From: Opisthorchis felineus
Taxonomy: Eukaryota > Platyhelminthes > Trematoda > Opisthorchiida > Opisthorchiidae
Direction: 5' to 3'
Assembly: GCA_004794785.1 (NCBI GenBank)
Contig: SJOL01002129.1
Coordinates: 16,223-80,222 of the forward strand
Length of the DNA: 64,000 nt
Each line of letters begins with the position of its first letter. Position 1 is the stretch's first letter. This document shows, one piece after another, positions 1 to 12,440 of the stretch. Made by a program: the position numbers and the translations under genes. Below the pieces are notes generated by a model. That model saw only the letters and a program-made list of their open reading frames with translations, did no database searches and was not told the origin of the DNA.

Positions 1-770
1 ATTGAGAAGGCCAGAACATCCAGAACCTGCGTCAGCTGTGGCGTAGGCGTGACATCAGCTTATCCGTCAAGGGCCGAGTTTACAATGCTGCGGTGCGCTC
101 CATACTACTATACGGGTCAGAAACCTCGCCGTTGCGCGCCGAGGACGTCAAAAGGCTTTCAGTGTTTGACCGTCGATGTCTTCGAAGCATTGCCGGAATC
201 TGGTGGGAACACCGGATCAGTAATGCTGAAGTAAGTGGAATTCGGAAGAAATAACTCACCCACGATAGATGAACTGACCAGACTGCATAGGTTGCAATGG
301 CTTGGTCATGTATTCCATATGTCTGTCGAGCGACTTTCTGGAAGGGTTCTTTTTGGAGAACCAAGCGAAGGGTGGAAACGAGCCAGGGGGTCAAACAATG
401 ACTTGACGGCAAAGTGTGAAAGCCATTACCAGCAAACTCAGCTGCGCTGGTCATTGCCGTCTTCCTGGATGGGGACCCCGAGACGGACCACATGAATGGT
501 TAGAGACATTGTCAGACATGGCCCAGTCGCGCCCTCAATGGCGCTCGTGCATCCAAGCTATTGCCTTCAATGCATAGCTCCCTTCCCAATCCCCCGACTT
601 GACAGTTCACTGACAGTGCTGTATTTACGCACCAATTTATCGGCTCCCGCCTCCAATGCGCAGCTATCTACCCCACCTCCTCAAATCATCGGTGAACGAA
701 ACTGTGGCAGCTACAATCACTGTAAGACATGTACGCGGTTCTTACAGCTGACAATGATGATGATGATGAT
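1..770 (+). mobile_element. Non-LTR retrotransposon 3' end (family A)
   Basis: Broken frames encode the C-terminal part of a LINE polyprotein. LTRLHRLQWLGHVFHMS and LSGRVLFGEPSEGWKRARG match the RWLGHV-RM motif found at the end of RTE/CR1-like elements. A 3' untranslated region follows (about 500-740), ending in TTACAGCTGACA and a (GAT)n tail at 754-770. The element is 5' truncated by the window edge and carries stops and frameshifts, so it is inactive. Confidence 0.8.
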
Positions 771-1005
771 GAGCGTGCTCAATGACGCTCATGTATCCAT
801 GCTGTTGCCTTCAATGCGTAGCTCCCCTGCCCATCTCCCCAATGAGGATTCCACTGAAAACCCTGTGTTTACGCACCAGTTATATCAGTTACCGCCTCCA
901 CTGCACATTTACCTACTCCGCCTCCCCAAATGATCGGCAATCGAAACTGTGGCAGCTATAACCACTGTACGGCAAGTACGCGGTTTTTACAGCTGATTAT
1001 GATGG
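771..1005 (+). mobile_element. Second family A LINE 3' untranslated region
   Basis: This repeats the 3' untranslated region of the preceding copy: the GCCTTCAATGCGTAGCTCCC and AACTGTGGCAGCTA blocks and the TTTTTACAGCTGATTATGATG tail. It starts directly at the (GAT)n tail of that copy, as if inserted into or duplicated beside it. Confidence 0.7.
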
Positions 1006-1009
1006 CGAT

Positions 1010-1425
1010 CGCATGCCAGTGGACCGTCTGCCTCACAGAGCTCGTTTCGGCCAACTCTGTGCTGAGTATTACCGATCGAGAGGTGGATAGTCCACGACCC
1101 GGTAACGAATTATGAAAACACTAGCCAGTAAACGCAGTCGGGTTAAAAACTGCCGCCACCCTGGATGGGGCCCCCCGGGACTCATCTTACCAATGGTTAC
1201 TGACATTGGCAGACATGGCTCAATCACCCAGTGAGTATCGCTCGTGCATCAAACCTATTGCCTTCAATGCGTAGCTGCCCAGTTTCCCCGAACTAACTGA
1301 TCATGCCACCACTTCCAACGCTTGGCTATGTCTACCAAGCTCCCCCATTTTTCGGTGACCGAAATTGTAGCAGCTGGAACCAACGTACCTTTGGCAAACG
1401 ATTTATTGCTGATAAACCGATTTAA
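1010..1425 (+). mobile_element. Third LINE 3' end (subfamily B)
   Basis: The stretch GACCGTCTGCCTCACAGAGC (product like RLPHRAR) is followed by a 3' untranslated region with GCCTTCAATGCGTAGCTGCC and TTTTTCGGTGACCGAAATTG. It is closely similar to the copies at about 7200-7640 and, in reverse, 41840-42260. It is a 5'-truncated dead copy. Confidence 0.65.
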
Positions 1426-1429
1426 TTGA

Positions 1430-2124
1430 ACTGACTTTTCCACTTCCCTACATTCCCCAATTTCCACTTTTTTTCGGCTGACTCGGAGAAGATCCAAGGA
1501 GATAACTTCTAACCAAATCGTTGATAAAGGCTAATGACCGAACCCTGTGAATCTCCGATGGATGCACCAGGCTAGGACGATGGCAACTCGTTGATCTTCA
1601 CTTCTTATCCCCGGCCCTTGAAGAGGCCATTGATCCGTGTTACAAGGTCACCTTGGACGTCAAAGTGTTGCCAGGAGGTTCGTGGTAGCTTGTGGTCTAC
1701 CCGAATGGCAAAGTCAAACATCATGGGGACTGGGCAGTGTGTTCCGCGGCCGGCGATTCCGAGATGGGTGCGAGTTTGGTGACACACGCCCGCCCATAGT
1801 CCTTTTGTGCTTGTGCAATTCATGGTTGATACACATGAGTTTCCAACCCTTAATTGGCCACTCTCTAATATCTTTACTTTGACTGATGTTAAGCACACTG
1901 ATTAGTAGTTTCCCAGGTTCGTATGGTCTCTTTTCCTGTTGAACGGGCAGTTTCCATTTTAACGGCGGATGTTCTGAGTTTAAAGATAGCTGACGAAGAA
2001 ATGTCATCGGAGCAAGATCGGCCCCTTTTCGGTGGCGTCCCTCGTCGTGCCCTCGTTGGATGAAGATGACCTTTTATTTTCCAATATCTTCTGATCAGCC
2101 GCCGACCTAAAACACCCCAAACTA
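1430..2124. other. Upstream region without recognised feature
   Basis: I see no frame with family motifs here and no splice-site pattern tied to the mannosidase. Short open frames on both strands look random. Confidence 0.4.
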
Positions 2125-2346
2125 GCGAAATAACACTCATTTGCAAACAAATTTGGTTTGAGACTCACCTGGAATCCAGCTGAATCTCTCGTTTGTGATG
2201 TTTCCAGGCAACTGAATGTGCTGTACCAGGCCGCCTCATGTTTCAGTTGGTACGATATTCGAGATATCGCGATACATGTATATACGTAATGCACTACTCA
2301 TAAGGTTGCGGAAGAATATTCAGCAATCTTATGAGTAGTGCATTAC
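2125..2346 (+). repeat. Foldback-type repeat copy 1 with terminal hairpin
   Basis: It contains the family blocks CACTCATTTGCAAA, CAGCTGAATCTCTCG, GCCTCATGTTTCAGTTGGTA and CGATATTCGAGATATCGCGA. It ends in an inverted repeat: 2286-2309 pairs with 2323-2346 (23 of 24 positions) around a 13-base loop. It is noncoding. Confidence 0.75.
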
Positions 2347-2349
2347 ATA

Positions 2350-2995
2350 CACCCCAAACTATCTTTGTTCTTGACCTCTTACATATACTTGCGCCACTCG
2401 GGTGGCGTCAGCGCTCCCTTCACCCGACGAGGCTCCGGGGTGGCCAAAGGCCAGAAACCATGGGCCTCATTTTCACCGATAAACAAGGCCTGATAGATAG
2501 GATTACTGTTTCTTCCCCATCTAATAAAAGGGAACGCATTGTCCTATCCAGATCTCCCCCTTGTTACTAGCAATCCTGTCGTGTAACCACTGTCCCGCAC
2601 TGCGCGTATGAAGAACTATTTTGTGTTCAGTCATCCAATCAGCTCTGCTTAAACAATAAGTGAACTCCTCTGCAACAACCTCATATAGACACCAAGATGT
2701 CCCTTTGTGAAACTCCAGCCTCAAACGCTTCATCTCCATGGACCCCAAACTCGAATATGAGCGCCAGGCATGCTGTCCTCTGTCCAAACAGGATGGTCTG
2801 TTGGAGGAAGTTCGGCAAAGGGACACGCCAGTTAAGGCTTCCGGCATATTAATCATGATGGACGTCTCATAAGCCTCTGGCTATTCGATCTAGATTACGA
2901 GCTTATTGAATCCTCCTTGGGGAACTGGGAGACTTTATAAAAGTTCCTTGCCCTGCAAGGAAACTTAAATAGAGGCTACCGTTTGAAAGTGGATA
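2350..2995. other. Region without recognised feature
   Basis: Nothing here could be assigned. A minus-strand open stretch at 2521-2856 has no recognisable domain. Confidence 0.35.
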
Positions 2996-2999
2996 ACCA

Positions 3000-4615
3000 A
3001 GGACAGTCAAACTTGTGTCGCTATTCAAGCGTCGTCCTCCTGGGAGATAGAGACCGTCCCAGCCAACTTGGGTGGGTCGTTGATAATGCCCATTTTCAAA
3101 ACGGGTAGTCCCATTAAATGTAATGACCACAGAAGTTTCAGTTTTACTCCCGTTGTAAGAAGGCTTCTTGCGTCACTTATTAGTTGTCGTCTTACGCTGG
3201 CACGCGATATTTGACCCGTGAGCACCAAGCGGGATTTCAGCCTGATAGAGGCTGCGTCGACCACACCTGCACACTCCACCAGGTGTTAGAGTAACGCCAT
3301 ATGAATGGACGACCCACAATCTTGGCGTTCCTTGACTTCAAGGGTGCGTTTGATTCTGTCGATCGGTCAGTGCTGTTAACTACACTTGCTCGACATGGTA
3401 TGCCTCAGAAGTTTGTGAACATAATCTGACCCCTATATTCACATACTCCTGGGTGTGTGAGAGTGTATGGCGAGCTCTCCAAAAGCGTTCCTACAAAAAG
3501 TGGTATCCGGCAAGGATGTCCACTCTCTGCATTCTTGTTCAACTTCGTCGTCGATGGAATATTGAGCCGAACGCCGGAGCGCAATCAAAACGCCGGTGTT
3601 CAAATTTGTGCTTGTGCGAACCTTGTCTCTCTGGAGTACGCAGACGATATCGTCTTCATCTTTGAAGGCGATGGCGTAGCACCGGCCCTGCTGAAGAGCC
3701 TGACCAACGTCGTACCATCCTTTGGCATGCGTCTGGCACCCTGAAAGTGGAAGGTCATGCTTCAGTACGTGCAGCCTCTGAACGCAACCCTTACAACCCA
3801 AAAACCATTGGAGTTTGTGGAGGATTTTACATACGTCAGTAGTTGTGTTAACTCTGATAGAAGTGTCTGGTGAAGTCAGTGCACTGCTCTCAAAGGCCAG
3901 AATAAGGCTTGCTAATTTGCGTCACTTGTGGCGTCAAAACGGCATATCACTGGGTCTCAAGGGTCGCATGTACCAAGTTACGGTAAGGGCGGTGTTGTTG
4001 TATGGTTGCGCGACATGGTTTTTGCGGACAGATGACATGAGGTTTCTTCAGGTTTTTGACCAGCGACACCGCAGAAGTGTTGCTGGTGTCGGATGGCGTC
4101 AACGAATTCGTAATGAAATAAATATAAAACAGGTGTTTGGTTGGGCAGCAGGTACCCCAGTTGCAAAGAACATCCAGTACCATCAGCTGCGGTGGCTCGG
4201 CCATGTGCTACACCTACCGAGACGAGTGTTGTTTTCTGTGCCTCCATAATGGAGCAAAGTGCGAGGTAGACAGAAGGGCTTGAAAGAGATCACGAAGGGT
4301 TTGGGTGTTGTTGGTGTGGTTAGGGTCCTCGTGACCCCTCCTGCGGTTGACTGGAGACATTGCAAGAAACGGCGGCTGATCTATATCACTAGAATTCGTG
4401 CCGTCAGTTTCTTTCCAGATTTCTGATTGAGCGGTCGGACGTGTAGACATCTCAGAATACGTTCGGTAGGCCAGAACCACGTCCTTTCCCTTACCAAATT
4501 TTATCTCTTTGGCTTTAAATATAATTAGATAAGCTTTGTGGTTGTACGGCAGTGAAGCATCAGCATCAAACTGACGTTGCTTTATCTGATGATGAGTGAT
4601 GGTGGTGCTGCTCTA
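3000..4615 (+). mobile_element. LINE with degenerate reverse transcriptase (family C)
   Basis: Several frames together give RT blocks in order: LGGSLIMPIFKTGS (about 3065), ILAFLDFKGAFDSVDRS (3320-3370), SGIRQGCPLSAFLFNFVVD (3500-3556), LEYADDIVF with the catalytic YADD (3632-3658), AVLLYGCATWFLR (3990-4030) and [15 protein letters not shown] (4190-4230). Stops and frameshifts separate them. The 3' tail near 4540-4610 has TTGTGGTTGTACGGCAGTGA and GATGATGAG repeats. It is of RTE/CR1 type and inactive. Confidence 0.85.
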
Positions 4616-5237
4616 GTGGCGTTGTCATTGATTGCTTGACACTTTGCTGGAATGAGTTTCCAGTGAATTACTTTCTTGGGTGCGCAGTCTCCAGTGCAAA
4701 CTACTGGATAGTAGGGTTCAAGGCTTTTCGATGCGTATCATACGGTCCTTACGCCAATTGGACATTACCAAGTATTGATCAGGGGTTTCTGTTCTCCTTT
4801 TGGTGTGTGAAATCGCCTTATGCGGACGATTATACGTTCATGGGGCAGTACGTGCCTCGTAATAGGCCCGGTTGCTGACCGTGAATCCACCACGAACTGG
4901 TTATACTACCAACAGAGCCCTATTAACTCATTCAACAGTTCTCATACATACCGCGGTATAGGGGTAGGCTTTGTTGCTGAGGTTTCTTGGGAGCATTTAT
5001 AGAAGAATATGACTTCGCTAGGCCGGATGGGTAGCCACTTTTAACCGTAGTGAGGCACCTCCAGATAGGTAAATGATGTTAGGAAGAATTAACTCACTCG
5101 ACGGATGAGTTGGTGATGCTCCATATGTATGGTCTATTCTGCCACATGTTTGAAGTACCAACATGTCAACTTGCTCGAAGAGGTTAACTTTACACCGTCC
5201 GTTAAACGTTATGAAATTATATTTACCTTGATTGCAC
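4616..5237. other. Region just upstream of MAN2A exon 1
   Basis: No untranslated exon or promoter can be pointed to with confidence. A weak LINE-like piece may lie at 5085-5125 (GAAGAATTAACTCACTCGAC resembles family A). A TATA box tied to a start site is not evident. Confidence 0.3.
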
Positions 5238-5255
5238 TTTCTGTATTTCAGCATC
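5238..5255 (+). promoter_or_regulatory. Splice acceptor just upstream of the MAN2A start codon
   Basis: A pyrimidine-rich tract ends in TTTCAG at 5251 and is followed by CATC and the ATG at 5256. It is either the 3' border of an intron in the 5' untranslated region or a spliced-leader trans-splicing acceptor, a mechanism used by many flatworm mRNAs. The sequence alone cannot tell these apart. Confidence 0.6.
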
Positions 5256-5458
5256 ATGCGGTTACGATCACTTTTCAAAACATCCCTTATTTTCTTTGGG
5301 CTGTGCTTCTTGGTATATATTGTGCTATACATGCAGGCCGGACACAAAGAAGCTGCACCAACAGACCTAGTTAACCAGTTCAATATTGTCCAGAAGAAAG
5401 GATATTCCGGACTTAAAATGGAATGGCTTCACTACGTTAGCAAGAGGCCTGAGTTTAC
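5256..5458 (+). CDS. MAN2A: MAN2A exon 1: cytoplasmic tail, signal anchor, start of stem
   Basis: The frame starts with [10 protein letters not shown], a short basic tail, followed by a hydrophobic run at about residues 9-27 ([17 protein letters not shown]). This is the layout of a type II Golgi membrane protein. The polar remainder to residue 67 is the luminal stem. It ends with two bases of a Thr codon before donor GTGAGT at 5459 (phase 2), which joins exon 2 exactly. I chose the ATG at 5256 over an upstream in-frame start at 5232 because a strong acceptor (pyrimidine-rich tract ending in CAG, 5251) lies between them, only four bases before the ATG. Homology is not expected in the stem, so the call rests on topology, phase and position upstream of exon 3. 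Confidence 0.78.
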
Positions 5459-8400
5459 GTGAGTTGAAGTCAGGAGAAACAACCTGTCTTTAGGATTTTC
5501 CACCGTCATTATTGACTTGGATTTTTTAAATCCACTTCACAGGTTTGAACACTATGTCGGATGCATATTAGTACATACGTGAATGCCAGGTTGTATGCCA
5601 GTTGGTTTAGTGATTGACTAGATAAAACAACGGCCCGTGGGTACTGTTTCATGTCGGCCTGTACAGGTAAAAATGACGAGACTTCAAACATCGTTATTTC
5701 TGACCAGCTATTTATACACTAAACTCTGTCATTCTATAAGCTTCGACTCCTAGGACATACGGCGGGACGCGCAGACTAACCTTTTGGCAGACAGTGCGAC
5801 AGTCGTATGCAGTTCGCTATGACGAACATTGTCACTGGATTGCCTAGCTAACCTCTCACATGCAATTTGGAAGCTTTCGGTTCTGAATATCGCGTGTCTG
5901 ATCTGATAACGTTTGTAATCACAGTATCACCTTAGAAGAGAACACCTTGGGTGACGCCGAAATACCGAGTTCGGAATAGCTCAGTGGTTAAGGTGTGAAC
6001 TCACTGGTCGGAAGGTCCGTGATTCGAACGCAACCTCAGCATCTCAACTGCTCCTGTCTGGGCTTGGACAGCCCTGCCAGAACTTCATTGTTACTAGATT
6101 GAAAGTCTAATAGTTCATTCACATAGTGAGCCTGAATATTGGTCATCAGTCATTGTGGTGACTTGGAAATTCCACTTCAACCATCCACAAAATACATTGT
6201 ATTTTGACTGTGCATTTTTCATATCATATACCAGTGTGTGCTCAATCGTTCTTAAAAAGGTAGTAGTGTTGTTAGTAATACTAACATGAATATATTCATA
6301 GGCTTCATGTTGGGCGAAACCAGCTGTGGGGCAAGAAACACAAAGTACGCTAAACCGAATGCTCATTTCGCAAGGCGGTAGGCTCACCATAGATATCAAC
6401 CCTGTCTTACGTTTCATATGGAATATTGACTGCATCAGTATAATGATACTAATCGTTCAGCTGTAACGCCCTCCCTCTGTATTAGGAATAGAACGGTGTA
6501 CCTCGTTGTCATACCCTCCCTGACGTTTAACCTGCAAAGCGTCGGTACCCGAACATGGCTTCTCTTGTTTTTTTTAGCGCTACTAATATGGGAGATTTTC
6601 GTCCTTTTGCTTTTCTCCTAAACGTACAACCCACCATTTCCTTTCCAACCATCTGTATGAAGTTTTAGCTCACGTTGTATGACTGACTTGCTTGCCTCTT
6701 CATTCTTTCCCAGAATAGCCCGTCTCTGCAACTCCATACCACTGTATGTGTTCCCCAACTCTTACAGCCTGCAGCTCTTCAAAGGACGAGTCATTGTACA
6801 TCTGTTCAGTCTATCATAACATTTGTCTTTCCGTGCATTGTTCACATTGTTCACATTACCCAAATCCGGTTGCAGACGAGCCAATCGATGTGGTAGCTAA
6901 ATTCGTTTACTTGGGCAGTTGTATAAGTTCCGGTGGACTGGTTGGAAATGAGATCACTTATCGAATCAAGAAGGCCAGGGCAGCTTTCTCCCAACCTCGG
7001 ACACCTATGGCGCCACGTGACCTCAGTTTGTCAAGGGAAGAGTCTACACTGTGGTAATGCTTAACCATCGGTGTCTTTGAAGCATAGGTCAGGTGGGAAT
7101 ATCGGATTAGCAATGCTTAGGTGCTCCAGATGGTTCTAGGAAAACTGAACTCAGACGATGGATGAATTACTCACGTTTCAAGGGTTCCGCTGGTTAGGAT
7201 ATGTAATTCGCATGTCAGAGGACCATCTATCTCGCAGAGCTCTTTTCGGTAAGCCCTGTGCCGAGTGGAATCGGCCGAGAGGTGGACAGTGTATGACCTG
7301 GTAACGAAGTATTAAAACAACTACCAGTAAACTCAGTCGGGTTGATAACTGCTGCCTCTTTGGATGGGGACCCCGGGGATCAACTTAATAATTTCTAATG
7401 ACACTGGCAGACATGACTCATTCACGCAGTCAATGGTGCTCATGAGTCAAAGCTATCGCCTTCAATGCGTAGCTGGCCAGCTTCCCGAACTAACTGGTCA
7501 CGCCATCATCTGCAGTTCTTGGCAGTATGTCCCACGCTCTCCCACTCCCCGGTGATCGAAACTTTAGCAGCTACAACCAATTCACTCATGGTACGTGTTG
7601 TACTGCTGGTCAAATGAAATTGATTGTGCCTTATTCTGAAAACCTGTATGCCTCTGAGAAGAGCCGAAATCACATGCTCTGATGTAATGCATGTTTCTGT
7701 TTGTATTTGTGTTACTTACTGTACGGTAATAGTATTGTTTTTACGCTGACTATTTATATGTACTTGTTTCACAAAACAAATTCCGTTTAGCTTGTATGTT
7801 AGCAACTCTTCATCGGTACTATATGAGTAAGGTCTCGTAAAACGGTGTTATGTGAAGTCTGTGTGGTCGGCAACCTAAGGTAAAAGTAAACAGGATTACG
7901 ATTGTATACTTACTCCAGAACCCCAGCGTATGAAGTCTGATAAATTAACCCTCCTAGAAGAGCACCTCAACTATCCAGGTCATCCACGTTCAGATGTGCG
8001 AGAGTATCCATACATTTTTCCAGTGGCGCCCTCATGGCGGGGATTAACGCAGAGCCAAAATTACATGACAGGACCGTATACTCGTGATATTAGTCGTTTG
8101 TAGCTAGTAAGCAAAACGGTTAAAGTGACACTTGCCTGTGTAGGTTTAATTAATACAGTCTGTTAATTCAATAAGATATACTGCGATATCGTCAATATCA
8201 TGCGGCCGTTGTGCAGAACATTTAATCGAGAGATCCAATATTGAGCCTCTCCTTGACATCGATGTGATTTCCAGATAAACGTATTCGACAAATTGCGTAC
8301 CGTTCGGAATCTCGGGAGCTACGCCTACCTGATGAAGCCTAAGAAGGTGGGAGGGGGGGGGGGGGGCGAAATCGGTAGTGGGCTGTCGAGGACTTTTCAG

Positions 8401-11400
8401 CAACTTCATGAGTAGCGTGTTTTGTCAAGAAAACGTGGTACGGATTCAGTTTCTCAGTATAGCTTGGGTTTCGTTTTGCTTTATGGATTTTAATTGTGTT
8501 CTTGCTTCTATCATGTATTCACATTTCTTCCTGTACTTCACTGCGCTACATGTGACACTTTACTATACTTTACTATGCTATACCGTAGTACACAATACCA
8601 TGCCGCATTGCAGTGTATTTCACTCTACTCTACCCTACTCTACTATACTATACCCCACTCTACTCTACTGTGCAATGCCTTACTTCACTATGCTGCACTG
8701 TATTATACCGCACTATACTACACTGATTTGTATTAGCTGTACTATGTTGTGCTATACCACACTGTTACTACCATATTGCTATGCCGTAGTGCATTGCAGT
8801 CTACTGTTTACCACTACTCTGCGCTATATTCTGCTCCGTCTCTTTGTAAAACCTGTGGGTCCAAACCATGAGGCCCGACTTCGGGAGAAGATGGGTGGAG
8901 ATAGTTCCTGAAGGATAACTCAAAAAGCTACGTTTTCATGGAACAAGCTGTCGTATCAATTCCGGCCTTTTGATCTGGCGTGCCAAATGACTGTTTTGTT
9001 AGGTTTTTTATTCGGTGTGGGACCTAATATAACGTAATTGTTCTGTGTCAGCTCGAGATAACTCAGTGGTTAAGGCGCAAACTTACTGACCGGAAGGTCC
9101 GTGGTTCGAACCCAACCCCGGCATCTCGACTGTCCATGTCTAGGCTTGGGCACCCTGGCAGTATCTGAGCCCTTTTGCTTCCTACTGGTGGTATGGCAGC
9201 TGTGCACCGAAAGGATATTATTATTATTATTACTATTAATATCACTCCATGCTATTACAGTATACGCTTCTCCTTAGTCCTAAGATAATCGATAAGATAT
9301 GCAGCAGCTGTATCTTGCATTGCTTTCCTTGTGCAGGAAGCCCCCCGCCAAGAAACCCGTTGAGCACTCATCAAAGGAGCAAAAAGTGGCGGATGCACCC
9401 ACACACAGGCAGCGGAAAAGTTTACAGGTAAGGTCTTTTCATCCGGGTCTGTTCACATTCCGTGGTTTGAGCTCCAATTCAAATTGCGTGCCCCTTTCCC
9501 ATATACCTATCTGTCTGGTTGTTTGACAGTATAGGTCTGAAATAAGAGGATTTCCTTGGTTTGTCACAAAACGTTTGCTGGACCAAATGAATAAATTACC
9601 ATGCTGACCGAGTTTTGATGTTGACGGAGTACCAATGAGTGAGATTGTTTACAAATAACCGATGTAATCAGTGTTGCATGCTTGTCAGAAGCTGTTGTTC
9701 GTTGGTTTCTGGGTGGTTTGTTTGTGCACCACCAATGCTCACCGATTTTGTTGCGCAACTCCCTGGATATTGACCTACATAAACTTTCGTGCAGTCGTTA
9801 CAGTTTATTTAGGTTACACAGTCCCTAGTTCTACCAAGCGGAGGCGATCCTTCAACTGCACCCATACTCAGCGCAAATTTTTTCCCTTCTGGAATGCTAC
9901 TCTATTGTTAGCCGTACTCTACTGACTTCAGATGTCCCTGTTTTGTATAGGATGACGGCTGTTCCTACCTGCTCCTTGTTTGGTCTTGGCATCGAAGCTA
10001 ATAGTCGTCCTAATTGCCGCTCAATGAAACCCACTGGATACCCGCTTTCTTGTTGTTTCTTTCTCATTCAGTTTGCGCTGCTGTTTGGTCGACCACCTCC
10101 ATACATAACGCTCTTGCCCAGCTAAATATTGCTAAAACTGTACTGGCGTTTATTGCCATCGGATGCGCTGATGAGTAATTTAAGACCACATCAGTGTCTG
10201 TTGGTTTCTCGTAGACAGTAGCCTTTAATTTCCAATTTGTGTCATGCAGTCTAGGAAGGACAGCGTACCCGAAGTGAACTCTCGCTCTGATGCGTGGTTT
10301 ACTAATGACGGAGTGAACCGAACTCCTGTGCCCCCAGGTGACCTGACATTTGCTCTGTAACGAAAGCTACCTTCAACACGAGCATCTCTCTTGGCCATCT
10401 GATTGTTTTGGTTCATTGGAGTAATCGATAGGGGTCAGTTGACAGTTTACTCATGAGGACAGATGAACCCATCTAGTGTAGTTATCACTCATCGCTTAAC
10501 GCCTGGGTTTGCTCATAGTTCAACACCACTGATAATTTTTCAACTCTAACGGCCCCCTAAGCTTGCGGTTTCTTTTTCAGATGTCACAAATTTACGAAGA
10601 ACTGGACTTTGTAAATGCACCAGGAGGCGCATGGACACAAGGATTCCCGATATCTTATAAACTGGATCAGTGGGCTGAAAAACCGCTGGAAGTTTTCCTC
10701 GTGCCACATTCTCATCAAGATCCAGGTACTGGTATTTTCAAACGGCCTTAAAAGCTTGCAATTTCCGTGCTGTACCGTTTTTCCCTTCTGACCCAGTTTT
10801 GATTGCTAATTTGCTAACTTTCCACCGTAAAAACGGGAAGACAAAATTATTCGGTCGGAGTTGATGGTTGGTCTTTCGAAGAGACAATGTAATGGTATTC
10901 TTTGTCGCCAAAGGATAAATTTTTGTTCGCTTGGATGATCACCGGAAACAGGTTGTTTGTATTCAAACGTCAGTCCGGCTTTCTCACGTCCGAACTAACC
11001 CCCCTTGAAACATCATCGTAGACTTCTGGTTAGTACACCACCCCTTTCGCACTCTGACATATTCGAGCACTAGGGATCTCCAAAATCCTCGTCGGAAGCT
11101 GGCTCTTTAACAAAGCTGCCACTCCTCCTATGGAATCCTCTACTTGGCAATGTCGTTTGTACGTTTTCTCAGATGACATTACAATTAAAATTCGACCAAG
11201 GTCTCTAGGACTTGAAATTATTAACTCCGACCGCACCCGAATCACTCATTGGGTTATCCTGTGAGATGAGAATCCAATGAACCATCGTCTTCGAGGAATA
11301 CCAAATAACAACTCTTAATAATACTCATCACATTAGCAATAATACTAGCCTTTGGCACCCTTTTGATGCGCAGCAGCTATGCAACCTGAAGAAAACACGA

Positions 11401-12405
11401 AGGTTTATCCACTGCCAAATTGTCCAAGCGTAGACAGGAAGAAAAGTTTTGAGTTATTTTGAGCTGCCTACGGAGAATAGCCATCAGGTTGGGGTACTGC
11501 GAAAGAAAATTCGGTCATACCAGAGCATTCACACTGTTTGATAATGACCTCTACCTCAGCGCGACGTATTGTTATGGCAGGAGGGATCTAATCCTGCTGT
11601 CGGGTTTGATTACCAGACTAATATGACACCCCGAAAGAATAGTGGGACAGCTTCTTCGTCCGGTATTGATGTCAAGTTGTTTTTGCCGCGGTCGAGCTGA
11701 TCTGTCGTTTTCCTCCATATTGAAAACGATCAGGTTTGATAGTTCATGTTAGTCGAACAACTAAACAAAGCACAATCAGGATTTCATCTTGCAAGCGAAC
11801 TTTGTTCTGTATCAAAAAGCCCTGTCCAGCCGTCTGCTCCTTGTTGGCACTCGATGGCGTGCTTCTCACCTGTTTTTAGAAGGGTCCGAACCCTTGCAGT
11901 GCATCCGACCTCCCAAAGTTCGTCGAAACGACTATCGACCGATCTGGCTTGTTTCGGTCTTTTTTCCCTTCAAATTAATGTTTCATGTATGTAGCCAACT
12001 AACATTCCCACACCCGTAGCTGCCCATGGCTCACTGTACCAAATTTGGATCGATCACGTTGCTCTGCTTACTTGGGTTTGAAGAACCTACTGATGCGTAT
12101 CCAACTGCTCATCTAAGCAGACCCATGTGTAATAAGCACAAGTGTAAATCACAGTGCTTGACCAACAATTGTGTTATAAGGGACGAAAACAGCTGAGCTG
12201 CAATCAGGCTGGTCAAGTTTATTGATGTTTCACGATTAAGCTGGTAAGAATCAACTGATCCAGTATCGAGTGGAAAGACACTCCCATCTGATTTTGTCTA
12301 GTTTGTAGTATTTGTTGGGGGTGATGATCCGTTGTGCAGCTGGAAATAGGTATTTCTAATCACATTCGGTTTATGCGACAGCGGCAGCACCAGAAACATC
12401 ATTAC

Positions 12406-12440
<35 letters not shown>

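Noticed and set aside
80..493. 137-codon minus-strand open frame
   Set aside because: It is the antisense of a LINE 3' end.
5978..6031. A genuine tRNA gene
   Set aside because: A- and B-box-like sequences are present, but no cloverleaf with paired acceptor ends is evident, and the same unit is dispersed with a long non-tRNA body: it is a SINE.
8378..8911. 177-codon plus-strand open frame
   Set aside because: It runs through a degenerate pentanucleotide tract and a foldback repeat edge, and its product is low complexity.
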